This document shows positions 9,531 through 22,260 of a stretch of 64,000 bases of DNA, piece by piece. Numbering within the stretch: position 1 is the stretch's first letter; each line of letters begins with the position of its first letter. The notes under the pieces were generated by a model. It ran no database searches, was not told the origin of the DNA, and worked only from the letters and a program-made list of their open reading frames with translations. Source of the DNA: Talinum fruticosum (Eukaryota; Streptophyta; Magnoliopsida; Caryophyllales; Talinaceae); assembly GCA_021018815.1 (NCBI GenBank), contig JAITYX010000136.1, positions 577,501 through 641,500 on the forward strand, in the 5' to 3' direction. Position numbers and translations under genes: made by a program.

Positions 9531-12065
9531 CAGTGGCGGATCCAGGAATTTAAGGAAGGGGATCGAAATAAATTAAATCATAGTGTACACAATACAAAAG
9601 TTAACATATATTTTTCAAATCAATATTACATAACGATTACATCACATCTAATGCAATTGACTTCGTCGAGTCCTCATATTTTAAAAGCGCTCCATGATAT
9701 CATTAGTAGATATACTTTCAAACAAATCATCCTCAAAGTAAGTAATAACAGTATCATTCAAAAACTCATCTAATATCCGATTGCGTAAGTTGGTCTTGAT
9801 ATAATTCATCGAAAAAAAACTCTTTCAACTGTTGCTTTGTAAAAACAAGTAAAATTAATGCCAACTTCAAAAGCAAGTGTACATGGGGAAAACTCATATA
9901 CTTCTTGGTTTTAATCATTCCATTGGAGAGTTCACCAAGTCCATTCAAGTTAGAGAATCTCTCATGATCAAGTATATTATCAATGAAAGTATACAATTCA
10001 CCACCAAGGGCCTCAATGCCTAATTCATTGAAATCATCTGGATACAACCGAGCCATTTTAAGTAACTTGTTCTTGTCAAAGTTGGAGAAAGAATCAGCAA
10101 GATTCAAACAAGCCAGACCAAGAAGCAACTCGGTGCTTACTTACGTAAGCGACTATTGAGTTCTAGCATTTGCATATCAAGAATCGAATATAACACATCA
10201 ACACGATAATAATTCTCATTTGTCACAGAACAAATTCTACGTTTTGACTTTCCTCGAGCATGAAGAGGAGCAAAATCATCTATGTTAGGAATCTCAATAT
10301 CATGCTTCACACAAAATGAACTAACATCATCTATCAAAGAGTCCCATCCTTGATCCCTTGCATGCGGCAATTGTTTCTTAGTTATGTTAAGAAGTGATAT
10401 TGCATTAACAATGTCTTGATCCCTTCTTTGCAGAGCTTGACTCAATGCATTAGTAATGCCTAACACCAATTTTCATTAGATGTAATAAAAAAGCAAAGTC
10501 ATATGTCCGAATACCGTCCAAAACAGACTTGACCTTTAATTTTATCTTGTGGCTCGGTTCCATCAATTGCAAGAGCATCAAGCACATCGACAATTGGAGC
10601 AAACGTGATAATAAGATTCATGAATGTTTTATAATGAGAGCCCCAACGAGTGTTACTTGGTCTTTGAAGTCAAACTTCTTGATTCAAACCCTTTCCAGTC
10701 TTAACCTCCCCCATTCACAATGCTTCTTCAACTTTCTCCGATTGTTTCTTTGGATATTCATCTCTACGCTTATAAGAGCCTCCAAACATATTCAAAGTCA
10801 AATTAACCAAATCAAGAAACTTTTCAATATCAACATGTTTATGAGCAACTGCCACAAGAGTCAATTGAAGTTGATGAGCTAAACAATGAACATAATGTGC
10901 CGATGGATTTTCTTGCAAAATCAAACTTCTAAGCCCATTAATGCGACCTCTTATATTACTAGCCCCATCATACCCTTGTCCTAGTATTCGTGATGGGCTC
11001 AAGGATAATTGACTAAGCACAAAATAAATTTCTTCTTTCAATGACACAGCAGTAGTACTAGTAACATGGATAAGACTAATCAAGCTGTTCCATGACAAAC
11101 CCCATTTTGTCGACATATCTCAAAACAATAGCCGTTTGTTGCTTATAAGAAACATCATGGGATATCAGCTAATACATAAAAATATCCATCCCCACTTTCT
11201 TGAAGAATAGCATTAATAGTTTCCCTTGAACAAGCACTTGCAATATCTTTCTGAATTGGTGGGGAATACATTATACAATTTCTAGGAGCATTCTTCAAAA
11301 TAACATTTCCAACTTTATCGTTCTTTTCCCTGTGAAACTTTAAAATAGTTCTAAAAAGTCATTTCCTTCTTGAAAATTCGCTCTCATCATGACCTTGGAA
11401 AGGCAAACCTTCGGACAATAGAATCATTGACACATCAATTGAAGCATTTAAACGAGTCCTATACTCAGCTTTAGCTTCTTCGATTGTTTATCCAATGCAA
11501 TTTGTATGGATTGTCTTCGCATCATCGGTCTTCACATCGTTTAACACATTTATTATGCATACTATTCACCCCACCAACATGCCTATGGAATCTATCTGTC
11601 TTATTCCAACTTTGAAATCCTTTACTTGTGAACACATTCCCCCTTCCCCAAATGGGTCATTTCATCGTTTTTGAACAAATAACAACACAAGCAAAATGCA
11701 AGCATCTGTTTTTGTGGTAGCGGCGCCGACAGATGGCTCGTTTTTGTGGGCGTCGGCCACTGGTCGTGGTGGTGGGGAGCAGAGGCAGAGCAGTCGTGTA
11801 GAGGCAGAGAGCAAGCAAGAGAAATCGGGTGTGCCTGGAAGAAAAAATAACCAAGGGGAAATAAAACTAAAAGAGAAGGGATTTTGAAAAAAAAAAAAAA
11901 AAGTTATCAACAAAAGGATTTGAACATTGGACCTCTTATTTCACATTAAATGACCTTACCAACTCATCTACCTACATTTGCTAATTACTCTTCTCTATAT
12001 AAAAATTTTATTATTTTTTGGAAGGGGGTCGATTGAGCCCATTGACCCCCTTGGTTCCGCCGATG
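9531..12065 (-). mobile_element. hAT transposon with perfect 8-bp target duplication
   Basis: Flanking direct repeats TTGACAAT (9523-9530 and 12066-12073) are identical. The ends are CAGTGGCGGATCC and, inverted, CATCGGCGGAACC (10 of 13). Inside is a minus-strand transposase of the TTF zinc-finger/hAT-dimerisation type, broken by stops. Total length is about 2.5 kb. The intact target duplication contrasts with the damaged coding region. Confidence 0.92.
9766..11650 (-). pseudogene. hAT transposase (TTF zinc finger / DUF4371 / dimerisation), disrupted
   Basis: Minus-strand pieces are collinear with plant hAT proteins of the zinc finger MYM/TTF type. 11650-11500 resembles the TTF finger region (FTSKGFQSWNKTDRFHRH). 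About 11470-11360 encodes a stretch ending GLPFQGHDESE. 11116-10715 holds the RNase H-like core with GQGYDGASNIRG and HYVHCLAHQLQL. 10469-10137 is the middle domain. 10128-9766 is the C-terminal domain with LARLYP-like DDFNELG and a LLLKLALILLV helix of the dimerisation region. The pieces lie in different frames or are separated by stops, so it cannot make transposase. A GC-rich stretch near 11690-11850 may be the old 5' leader. Confidence 0.88.
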
Positions 12066-12999
12066 TTGACAATATTAAATAAGTGAAAAAATATTCAAAA
12101 CCAATGAACAATGTGATAATTTGTGGAGAAATGGATCATATTATGCGTTCCAAACTCTTGAAACTCTCACTTCAATTTTCCAATCGTTTCTTTCATATAA
12201 TAATTTGTAGAGAAATATATAAGACATTGTGATTAATATTTACAATATTTTCCAAGAAGGTACTCTTTTTTTATTCTATTGATCTCAATGATGTATCCAA
12301 ATGACCCTGTTCGGCGTTTATATAATAACATGATTTGGGTAATCAATATATTCAAATAATACATTTTATTAATTATATGATTAATGTTAATTTGGATGTT
12401 TTATAAGCCTTTGACTCTTTTTCTTTTTCTTCTTTATAACCATGTTTACAATGGAAGTGTCTCTTTACTTTTCTTTTTTTCTTTTTTGCTTTTGGATTCT
12501 TTTTTGCTTTTCGGTGCAACCATTAAACTATACTTTAAAAAAAACAATTATAGCATGAGGTTACATTCTTATATCATATTATCAAAAAAGTTTCAATATA
12601 TTCAAATAATAAAAGGTTTTAATTTTCGTTCAGAAGTTTATTCCTTACGTTTTCTATAATACATTTTTATAGATTATAATATATAATTTGTAATTTGTGT
12701 AATTTTAATCTATAATTTATTTTCTTAATAGAAATTACAATTTATAACTACGACTGATAAAAGAGTATTATTAAAATTATTTATTATTGACTTGTAACTG
12801 CTCTTAATTAGATAATAGGATAGGTTAATATTCAATTATCTCATTTTAATTAGAAGAACATTAGTATTATATATTTATTACATTCAATTATTTAACCTCC
12901 CAACAATAATTGCATGACTTTAAATCACATTCAAAAAATTAAATTCAAAAATTATTGCTTACCCGCTACGTGTTGCGACTGACATTGTTCGCACTCACT

Positions 13000-13000
<1 letters not shown>

Positions 13001-13062
<62 letters not shown>
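13001..13062. repeat. (AAT)n microsatellite
   Basis: About 20 units. Isoleucine-run ORFs on both strands derive from it. 12074-13000 between the hAT end and this repeat is AT-rich without recognisable genes. Confidence 0.96.
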
Positions 13063-13363
13063 GATGGCATATGGCGTAATTTCTCCAAATTTTTGGGCAA
13101 ATATGTCATTTTTACAAACAGGTCTTTCCAAAAGGTTAATGTGAAGAGCTGTTTGAGAAAGAACTGTTTAGGGCCAAATAACTTTTTCAAATAAGTATCT
13201 AACCAAATACTACTTTAACTATTTTAACCAAGTCCAACATAGGTAAACTCCTTAAACTCACTCTTTTTTTCAAATAGCTTTTACAACCGAACATGACCTA
13301 AGCTTTTGCAACCAAACATAACAGTTGAATAGTGTTTTATAACAATTTGTGAAAGCTTTTCAG

Positions 13364-13762
13364 GTGATGGCCCTCTACATTACTGGATCATTGAATATTC
13401 TTTTATCTGCCGAACTCAACAAAGAGATGAAGCGTTATATGTACAATTGCCAGGTACGATAATTCACTTTCCAAGATACTGTACAAGTTTCTCATTTAAT
13501 TTTGTTAATTAATTTATAAATGAAAATAAGATAATTAATTAATTTGAAAAAATAATATAAAGCAGAATGAAGATGATGGATGGGGGCTGTACCTGGAGGG
13601 CATAGCACCATGTTTGGAACAGTACTTAACTACATAGGCTTGAGGTTACTTGGAGAAGGCCCTGATGGTGGCGAAGACAATGCTATGCCGAGGGGCCGCC
13701 AATGGATCCTTGACCATGGTGGTGCCATTTGCATTCCTTTCTGGGGCAAGTTCTGGCTTGCG
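13364..13762 (+). pseudogene. Oxidosqualene cyclase pseudogene fragment (exons 3 and 4)
   Basis: 13364-13453 is exon 3 (90 bp, [11 protein letters not shown].., ends YNCQ) and 13566-13762 is exon 4 ([15 protein letters not shown].. to ..FWGKFWLA). They are separated by a short intron that is also close in sequence to intron 3 of the OSC at 53169-53279. Splice sites AG/GT are kept at both exons. Exon 4 is 197 bp where the other copy has 198: one G is missing in the GGAGGGCAT stretch near 13597, which shifts the frame. A Gly to Cys change (AICIPFW against AIGIPFW) is also present. Exons 1, 2 and 5 onward are absent, and the Harbinger-like element ends only 65 bp upstream. This is a relic of a tandem OSC duplicate. 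Confidence 0.93.
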
Positions 13763-14211
13763 GTTTGTCCATCTTTTTCCGTTAGAAATTTTGATTTTTT
13801 TGGATCGGTACATAGATTCACTTTCTGGACCCCTATCTTAAGGGAAGTTTAGAGGATTGATTTTTGACTTATTTCTTACAAAAGTGAAATAAAATAAATA
13901 AAAATCTTAAAATTATATTATTTACGAGACATAAACAAGTGTTAGAGGACATATAAAATTCGTTGTTTACACGTTTAACATTTATCTTCTTCTTACTAGT
14001 TATCCTAAAAGCACATGTTTTTCATGACCCTCATTTTAATTCGACCAAGCTTATTAAATTTTGTAATTCTAATGATGAAAATATCATCCAACTAGCTTCC
14101 TCATCTAAACCCAGAGACTTTAAGAGCCAATGTTCATCAAGAACCAAGTCTTCAGTATGGTTGCACTTGCTTAAGGGTCTGTGTATGGATAGATATTTAA
14201 GTGCATGAATG

Positions 14212-14784
14212 TGTTGGGACTATGGAACCTAATGAGTGATTTAGGCTCAAGAAAATCGCATTACGGGGAAGGAACATCGAGCACGGGCAAGAGACAAGGA
14301 GCATGGAGCATTTCGGATGAAGAAACAAAAAGTGGCCCGGGCAGCAGCCAACACAGGCTTCCCGTGTCGGCCAACACAGCCCGTGTTGGCTGAATGAGGT
14401 GCCCGTGCTGGCCAGAATGGGCCGTGCCGGCTGCCCGGTGCCTCGGCGCTTTGGTTCTTGATCGTTCTCTTCAGTTATAGCTCGGTTTAATGTAATTTAA
14501 GGCTTGTTAATGTGTGGTTAAGGCTTGTAAATGCTTGTATAATTGGTTATGGCTATATAATCAGTGCTAATTCTCCATTGTTGAGTATCAACAGTAGTGT
14601 ATAACAAAGTGTAAGTTAGGTTAGCTTGAGGGAAATTCTTTGTAAATTACTCGGTATTCTAGTGCACTAGTTCGTGGTTTTTTTCTGGTTTGCGTTTTCC
14701 ACGTTAAAAATCTTGTGTCCCATTTTGTTTATTTCTTTTGTTCCAATTTCATTGTTTGATTTTGATTGAGCTCCGATCCTAATA
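14212..14784 (+). mobile_element. Solo LTR of a Ty1/copia element
   Basis: It starts TGTTGGGAC and ends GATCCTAATA (canonical ..AACA). Flanks GAATG and GGATG match at four of five positions, a likely aged 5-bp target duplication. Like the other copia LTRs here it has a CCCGTGT/ACACGGG-rich segment, a TATATAA motif (14554) and a TTTTCCACGTTAAAA motif near the 3' end. No primer site follows, so it is a solo LTR. 13860-14211 and 14785-16084 hold no recognisable feature. Confidence 0.8.
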
Positions 14785-16084
14785 GGATGGGTACTACTTT
14801 CGTCTATGCCATTTGACAGATGCACAAATCACAATAATGGAGATGGTAACTTTGAGCAACAATATCGCAGCTAGGGCTGTTGAATTTTCCAACATGATTC
14901 CTTTTTTTGATATATTTTTCTACTTTTGTCATTAATTAGTGATAGTGGAGCCTATTTTTTGGATATTTGTCCAGCAAAGTCCAGAAAAGAGTACTCCATG
15001 TATTTCACAATACATATCATTTTAACTAACTTTTCTTATTTTATAATACTTGTCACTTGATAATTCTAATGACATATTAATTAACAATTTATAATTTTGT
15101 CCTTATTAATTGCCTTGTATCTTTTTTTTCATTAATTTTCTTTATTTTTAATGAAATATAAGGATAACTTGGTCTTTTAATATAAAATTTATGGTGATAT
15201 TTGTATTTCTTTGGTATCCCTGCATAACCTTAAAACGATATGTATTTTAAAAGGGAGAGCGTATACAAAAAGAGCTATTAAATACAAACCCTACTCAACT
15301 AAACTACTAGTGGTGATAGTCGAGTTATAGCTATATAAAACATAACATGCTAATAAATCAATGCACTCTCGACTACCGCTATCTTCAAAGGTATAATTGA
15401 ACTCCATTCCAACCTTTATTAATTAATTCTAAGATACCATGTAGTCAAGTTAAATATAGCTCATGGGGATGATTAAATTTATTTTTTTTTTGTTTTTGAT
15501 GGAAAATGATGACTAGAATTATTGGATCAAATCAATGTTCTTTAATCATTTATACTTGAATTCAACACCTTAAGGGCTAGATCACTTAAAAGAATATATG
15601 TTACAACTTTTACAATGAGAAGTAAGGAATGATTTTTTTAATCATTAAAAATAAATTTCGATGAAGTAAGGAGTAAATGACACATAAAAAGAGTATACTA
15701 ACTCTAAACATGGAGTGACATGAGGAAATTTTGTATTAAGATTATTTTTAAATAGTCATATTATCATTAATTGGGTACATGACATGAGGAAACCAATATA
15801 TTTGTCGAGGGAGCGTTGGGAAGTTGGTAGGGGAAACGAGGGAAAAATATTGAATCATTTCATATTTAAATATTATTTTGGTCTTTGATATTTTGTTTAC
15901 TTGAAATTAAGCTATCAGGGGTTTGGAATATGTTTTATCAATTCATATTTAAACCTAAGAAGGTTATACTTATGAGGAGGCAAAAATGTTGAATCATTTG
16001 CACTAACCTATGTTGTTAAAGGGTCATTTTATTTTTTGAAATTTATTTTGATTTGTTTCCTTTCATTATAAAAAGAATTGTAGC

Positions 16085-16140
16085 ATAAAGGAAAAAATAT
16101 ACACTCCCAAGATCCCAAGATCCCAACCCAAAAAAAAAAA
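16085..16140. repeat. Duplicated intergenic block, copy 2 (left part)
   Basis: The segment 'ccaagatcccaa' followed by poly-A matches 3715-3745. The rest of the block resumes at 19961, after the CACTA insertion. 16141-16440 contains short inverted 'ttggacg.ttatataccata' motifs (16176-16280) but no gene. Confidence 0.6.
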
Positions 16141-16440
16141 AAAAGAGCTATTGAATTAAAATAAACTCGTGATGTGAGAGATTTGGACGATTATATACCA
16201 TACTATAATATTGACCATCCATGCATTGTATTTTAACGGTATTTATCATACCTATACCAAACCATTGTTTTTGGACGGTTATATACCATATTTTAGTTTA
16301 AAATTGTCCAAAAAATTGGTTTGATTTAGCTATAATAAATACCCCTAAAGTACGATGCACGTATGGTCAATATTATAGTATGATATATAAACATCCAAAC
16401 TCCTAAAATGCAAATTATTTTAATCCAATAATAAAAAAAA

Positions 16441-19400
16441 CACTACTAGAAAAATGACGAATAGCGATGGAAATTTGTCCAATAGCGACGGATTTTTGAA
16501 AATAGCGACGGAATTAGCAACGGCTCGTTCCCGTCGCTATAAACCAGGTCGCTAAAATATAGCAACGGAAATTTCCGAATCTGTCGCTCATTAGCGACGG
16601 AACAGCGACGGAAATGTCTTTCGTAGCTGATGAAAATCAGCCGACGAATACATTTTCCGTCGCTGGATTGAGTAGCGGAATTTCCGGTAATTCCGTCGCT
16701 GACTTCCGTCGCTGTTCCGTCGCTTATCCGTTCGTTGTTCCGTCGCTATTCCGTCCCTAATCTGTCGTTAATCCGTTGTTATTCCGTCGTATTCCGTCGC
16801 TGTATTGGCGAGAATTCGACAATAGTTTTTTCTAATTTTTCGTTAGCCTAGTACGAAAAAATGTTAATGGATATACAAATTCAAAATTCACATATGTGAC
16901 AATTACATTTGACATTTACATATGCCACAACGTGACCCTCCAAGTTGGATATACAAATCCAACATACATTTCACAATCATAAACAATCCAAACACATTTA
17001 CAACCAGTTCACAAAAACAACCATACAAAAGTTCACAAACAACCATAAACACATTATCTAAAAGTTCGCAAAATGTTCACCAATACACAAAAGTTCTGAT
17101 GGGTATCGCGTTGATTTTCGGTGCTTGAGGTTGAGGGAGGCACACCAGATGAATACACTCGCTCGCTGGTGCTATGGTCTTGGCTTTCCAAAGCTAGCTT
17201 CTTGAATTTCTTTAAGTTCTCCTGGTATTGGCTGCTGGAATCATAATCGGAGCTCCCTTGAAATATTTTGTTAACGGCTGTTTCTTTCAACGGATCCTCG
17301 ACAGATAAGTTCCCCTCTAGAGCTTGCAGTACGTGCTCCTAGAGAACCAGGAGTCAATGGTTTAATATTGGCACAAGTTGTAAGTTTGAAACACATAAGA
17401 AATGGGAAGGGAAGGGAGAGAGTTTTGAAAACTATTAAACCTCACAAGTCATTAACCGTATGAAGCAAACTGAAAAATGAATTCTGCAAAAATCTTGCTA
17501 CAATCTGCTAAAGTCGCGTTTACAATCGGATCCTACTCACTTATTCTATGGTGAGGATTTGTTAGGCTAGCGGCTGGGCAATCTATTATCGGTTTACCTA
17601 AATATCTTCTTTGGAATCAACATTTGTCAGAAAAAATTCAGATCAAGTTCGATGAAGATCAATATTAGGTGGACCTATTCTAAGTTGGGCTTTATTTGAG
17701 TAGCAGCTAGGTAATTTGTATGAAGCACCTATTTGCCACTCATACAACAATTCAAGAGAAAATCACTCAAATTCAGGGTAAAAGTACCTTCACAAATATG
17801 TATGTTTGAGCTTTGGACATTTACTTGGCTTATTCGTGGTCGTCGCCTTGCGAGCTACGGCTACGGACACATACAGCGAGCACAAGTAACCATTTGAGTC
17901 ATCTCGGAGGAATCATAATCCTCCAATCTTGGATCAACAAGACCATCGAAGTTTCCACTTTCTAGAGCTTGTGTGAGCAACGGTCATGCCTATAAGTTCA
18001 CATTCACAAAAAAAAAAAAAAAGATTAGTATCACCCAGGCAACAAATAAAACAACAGCATCGAGTGCTCTCGGGAGCACCCGCGGTTCCATATGGGATCA
18101 TCTAGGACATAAAACAAAAAAAAGCTAATTTGCAAAATGCCAACTAAGTACTTGAGCATTGTATATTCAACTTCCCCATAAGATAGTAACTTAACGGTTG
18201 GCATTTCATCTTAGCCCCAAACCATGCAACATTATCAGCAAATGGCAAGTCAACACAGCAAAACCCGAGGCACATACCTAGTCCAGGACCGTAGCCAAGT
18301 CTAAAACCTAGATAAAAGCTAGCATCTTCCAGTAGCCTCCGCAAGTATAATCGGAGAAGAGGAGCCTTTGAGGTTTGAGCATCTTAGAATTGAGGATAAA
18401 AGAGACATTAAATGAAACAAGAAATAAAGTCGATATATCACCTTACATCTAATACAACTTAAGGAAGACACTTGGCGATAAACTAAAAGGTGAAGATATT
18501 TCTATATTCACTGGTGTTTGGCCTCGCTTCGATATTGGCTCTATAATTACTAAGTATCACATAAACATAGTTGGTCTTCCAACTCCTTCCAACTCCTCAT
18601 TGATTTTCCAACTCCTTCAGCATTGGCTCTATAATTACTAAGTATAATTACTAAGTACCACATAAACTAAGTACTTGAGCTCATAGTTGGTCTTCCAACT
18701 CCTTCAATGATTTTCAGATGGAAATTAAACAATGTAATGAAATTTGGGAAGTATAAAGGAACTAACAACAAATCTAACCTCACATACTTTAAACAACACA
18801 ACATCTATACATAAATTACACAATTGCACATTTTTCTTTTCAAATTCATTCACAAACAACAAAATCACACAATTGCACATTTTTCTTTTCAAATTCATTC
18901 ATAAACAACATTAATTTGCATCGAATTATATAAAATCATCAATTTGTACTAAATTATTCAAAACCCTAAATCTAATAACGATCAAGAAAACAATACCTTG
19001 AAACTAGGCGGCGGCGAGCTCCTCCAGGCAGCAGCGAGCGGCAGCAGCAACCAAGGTCTTCTCCGTCTTTGGCTTATCGAAGTAGGGGCGGCGGACCATG
19101 CGGCAGCGTACGATAGCGAGGGTAGACGGACACGGGGCCGGAGGTCGACCGGCGGCCGGTGGGGGTTATGGACGCGTGGTGTGGGGTTGGGCACTCTCGC
19201 TCACAATCGCTCGCACTCCTCTCTCTCTCGCTTCGAGTTGCTCGATCGGCCGAAAGGCCGGATCTGAAATTTATTACATATTAGGGACCAGAAAAGTCCG
19301 TCACTTGTTCAGTCGCTAATAAAAAGTTTTTCATTAGCGACGAAACATTCAGTCACTATCGACTAAATTAATTTTATTATACCCTTTTTTGTTTTTCCTA

Positions 19401-19960
19401 GATCTGAAAATTTGAAATCCTACGACTACGGATTAGCGACAGAATATTCCGTCGCTAATCCTCGCCAACGACAGATATTTCCGTCGCTAATCCAAAAATA
19501 GCGACGGAAATATCCTTCGCTAATCCTGTCGGAGACGGAATAGTGACGAAATTCCGTCGCTAATCTCGTTAGAGACGGAATAGCAACGGATATTTCCGTC
19601 ACCAATCCCAAAATAGCGACGAAATATCCGTCGCTAATATGGTCAACGACGGATGTTTCCGCCGTCAATCCCAAAATAACAATCGAATATTCCGTCGCTA
19701 ATTCAAAAATAGTGACGGATATTTTCGTCGCTACTCCCAAACTAGCGACGAAATATTCCGTCGCTATTACTGGCAGAGGCGGAATAGCGACAGATGTTTC
19801 CGTCGCTAATCCCAAAATAGTGACGGATATCTCGTTTCCGTCGTCTGTCGACTACGATTGCTATTTTTGTCGGTTTCCGTCATTGATTACGTCGTCTGTT
19901 TGGTGACGGAACTCTATCCGTCGCTAATTTCCATTGCTAATTAACGGTTTTGTAGTAGTG
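16441..19960 (-). mobile_element. Non-autonomous CACTA (En/Spm) element, TAGCGACGG family
   Basis: Left end CACTACTAGAAAA and inverted right end CACTACTACAAAA define a CACTA element of 3520 bp. AAA flanks both sides, which fits the 3-bp target duplication of this class. Subterminal arms (16465-16830 and 19290-19940) are dense arrays of TAGCGACGGA in both orientations, the transposase-binding repeats. A short minus-strand ORF (17290-17054) with FKKLALES and a Ser-rich tail may be a remnant of the second transposon gene. A GC-rich stretch at 19000-19260 resembles the first exon/leader region seen in the neighbouring CACTA element. No TNP2-type transposase is present. Confidence 0.92.
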
Positions 19961-20410
19961 AAAAAGTTGATCCGACAAGAATAACTTTGAGATTATCTTA
20001 TTAAGTAATTAGTTTATTTAGTAAGATATTTATAGTTTGTATGTTAGATTGTCTTCAAATATTATTAAATTGATTAAAAATGAAATTTCCTAAACTCATG
20101 TTGGGACCATTCATTTAATTGGGATCTACGAAAAATAGATGGTTATGGGAGCGTTGGAAGAGTTTTCCAACCTAATTTGTACCGTACACTTAAGAAGCCA
20201 ATTCAATTTAATTATTTAAATTTAAATTTTTTGTTTCGAGGTTAGAGATCAATGAGTGATAAAGAATACCACAATATTATTAATTACACTATAAAAATAA
20301 TGCAAAATTGAACTTTAGATACAATAAACCCGAGACCTTAATTATAATAAATAATTTCTTAGCCCTCTATCATGTAAAAAGAATTTGTTTTCCCTTTTCA
20401 ATGAAAGAAT
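19961..20410. repeat. Duplicated intergenic block, copy 2 (right part)
   Basis: This matches 3740-3885 and then, without the 2.5 kb present in copy 1, 6345-6600. The shared order shows copy 1 was expanded by later insertions (two hAT MITEs and microsatellites) and copy 2 by a CACTA insertion. Confidence 0.75.
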
Positions 20411-20694
20411 TTGTGTTCAGCCCTCAAAGCCTTTGCTACCGGTAAACCCAATCTTAATGTCGCCCTCTTCAGTTTAGGCCAGTAGCTCTTTTGTTCCTAC
20501 TACTGTCTGTTAGTCAGATGATAAACTGATCAGTCGGACACATTTATTTATTGGTTTATCCGACCCCATTGAGCTTTAATGAATTTTGTACTCAAGGCAA
20601 ATATTCAGTAACTACATACATTCCATAAATATCACATATATTATTCTTCAGACATCAAATTTTATTCTTGGATATCATTTTCTTATTTAGAGTT

Positions 20695-20786
20695 ATACTA
20701 TATTATTGAATTAAGAAAATATTCTCATTGATATTAATCCATACTATATTATTGAATTAAGAAAATATTCTCATTGATATTCATCC
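20695..20786. repeat. Tandem duplication of a 46-bp unit
   Basis: Two adjacent 46-bp copies starting 'atactatattattgaatt' differ by one base (AATCC against CATCC near the end). Confidence 0.93.
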
Positions 20787-21544
20787 CAAAAATTAATCTT
20801 GTCAACTTACCTATTACGGTAATACACTTGGTTAATTTAATTATTAATTATTTGTGCGTAACATGATTATTAAATAAAGATATTTTATACAAGTTTACGC
20901 CAATGTTATACACGCAGAACAGTAAAACTGATAATTAGCGTTGGACAACATGCAACGCAAAATTAGGAAAATCTGCCGCTAATCATGTTTAGCGTCGGAT
21001 AAAAATCTGTCAAAGAAGACCTTGACACTAAACTATTTTGCATCCGATTCAGCGTCCGATGCTATTTAGCGTCGGATAAAATCCGATACTAAATAGCGTC
21101 GGATAAAGAAGAGATGCTATTAGTGTCGTCTTTTCCTATTTAGCGTCAAACGAATCCGACGCAAACGAGTGTCGTATTTGTGTTCGACGCTAATTTCCTT
21201 TGGTTTTTTCTAACCCAATTTGTTCATTTTAGCGTCGGATGGTTCAATTCAACGTCGGATATTTTGACTCAAATAGCGTCGCATTGTTGTCGAACGCTAA
21301 AATCGATGCTAAATTTTTGTTCATTTTTGATGTAGCTTGTTCTACGTTTAGCATTCCCTTTTTATATATATTCACTGTACATTTACATGTATTCGACTCA
21401 TTCTCCGCACAGTCATCCACAAATACACAAACCACCAACTATTCATAAAAACAACCAACATTCGCAATTGAATTGTAAGTTATACAATAATTTTATCAAA
21501 CAAATCCATTCAAAGTTCCACCTACAAACCATGCTAAGAAATTA

Positions 21545-22260
21545 GTTAGAACCACTAGACATCCTGTCAACTTTTGATTTGAGGTTTTGGATGAGTTTCA
21601 TTACTTCTTCCATGGCCTTTTGCCGACTCTCAACTAGTTTTTTTGCTCTTCCATGGCTTTTTACTGACTCTCAAGCTAGTTTTCTTTACGCATTAAGTTG
21701 TTCTTGGGTTGATTTAAGTTGTGATTGTAGCTGAGAATAGGCCGAGGAATTGTAGGCAGCACCTATAGAGGATGTTGAGGCAGTAGGTTTCTCGCGAGAA
21801 CATTGTCGCGGAATTACCCAATCCATAGATGGTTGATTTTTATTTCACCCACCCGATACCTCATAGTAGAGGGTCTCTACCTCTTTCGTCCCCTCATGAA
21901 TACCATACTAAACTTTAACTACCTCATATTTTTCCTGCAAAGGGAAGACATCCATTGTCCATTCAATGTTGATGCTCATAACCAGTATATTTTAGCCCAT
22001 ACTTAAAGAGATGCATCAAGGTTCACAAAGATACACTTGATCACATATTTTATATGCTTGTAAAGGTTTATAGAGATAGTATTTTTACCCACGAGAGATT
22101 TGGACCGGTTGTCGACGAAGACCTTTCCAGATTGAGCATCTTCCTTACTACGACTCCTCACAAACAATGCAAAGGGGGTAGGATTCTTCCCTTCCTTGAT
22201 CTAGGCATACAAATAATATGCAATAAAGTTACTGCTGATATATGAAAGACGACATGTTGA
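21545..22260 (-). pseudogene. Remnant of second CACTA gene (coiled-coil tail)
   Basis: On the minus strand this region repeats the Q/E-rich coiled-coil end of the CACTA gene at 44146-44424, including the 'gtcaaaagttgacagg', 'ccatggaag' and 'caacttaa' segments. It also repeats the upstream stretch homologous to the Transposase_24-type region. It has stops and only part of the gene is kept. Confidence 0.78.

Larger units (their letters stand above)
8551..13298. mobile_element. PIF/Harbinger-like element, heavily enlarged by other insertions
   Basis: The left end GGCCCTGTTTGG and the inverted right end GGTCATGTTCGG match at 9 of 12 positions and are flanked by TAA on both sides (8548-8550, 13299-13301). 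That is the Harbinger/Tourist signature. Subterminal sequences also pair: 'catttatgccc' on the left with the inverse of 'gggcaaatatgtcat' on the right. No Harbinger transposase is seen. The interior holds a hAT transposon and microsatellites. The TSD is short and the ends imperfect, so the call is moderate. Confidence 0.5.
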
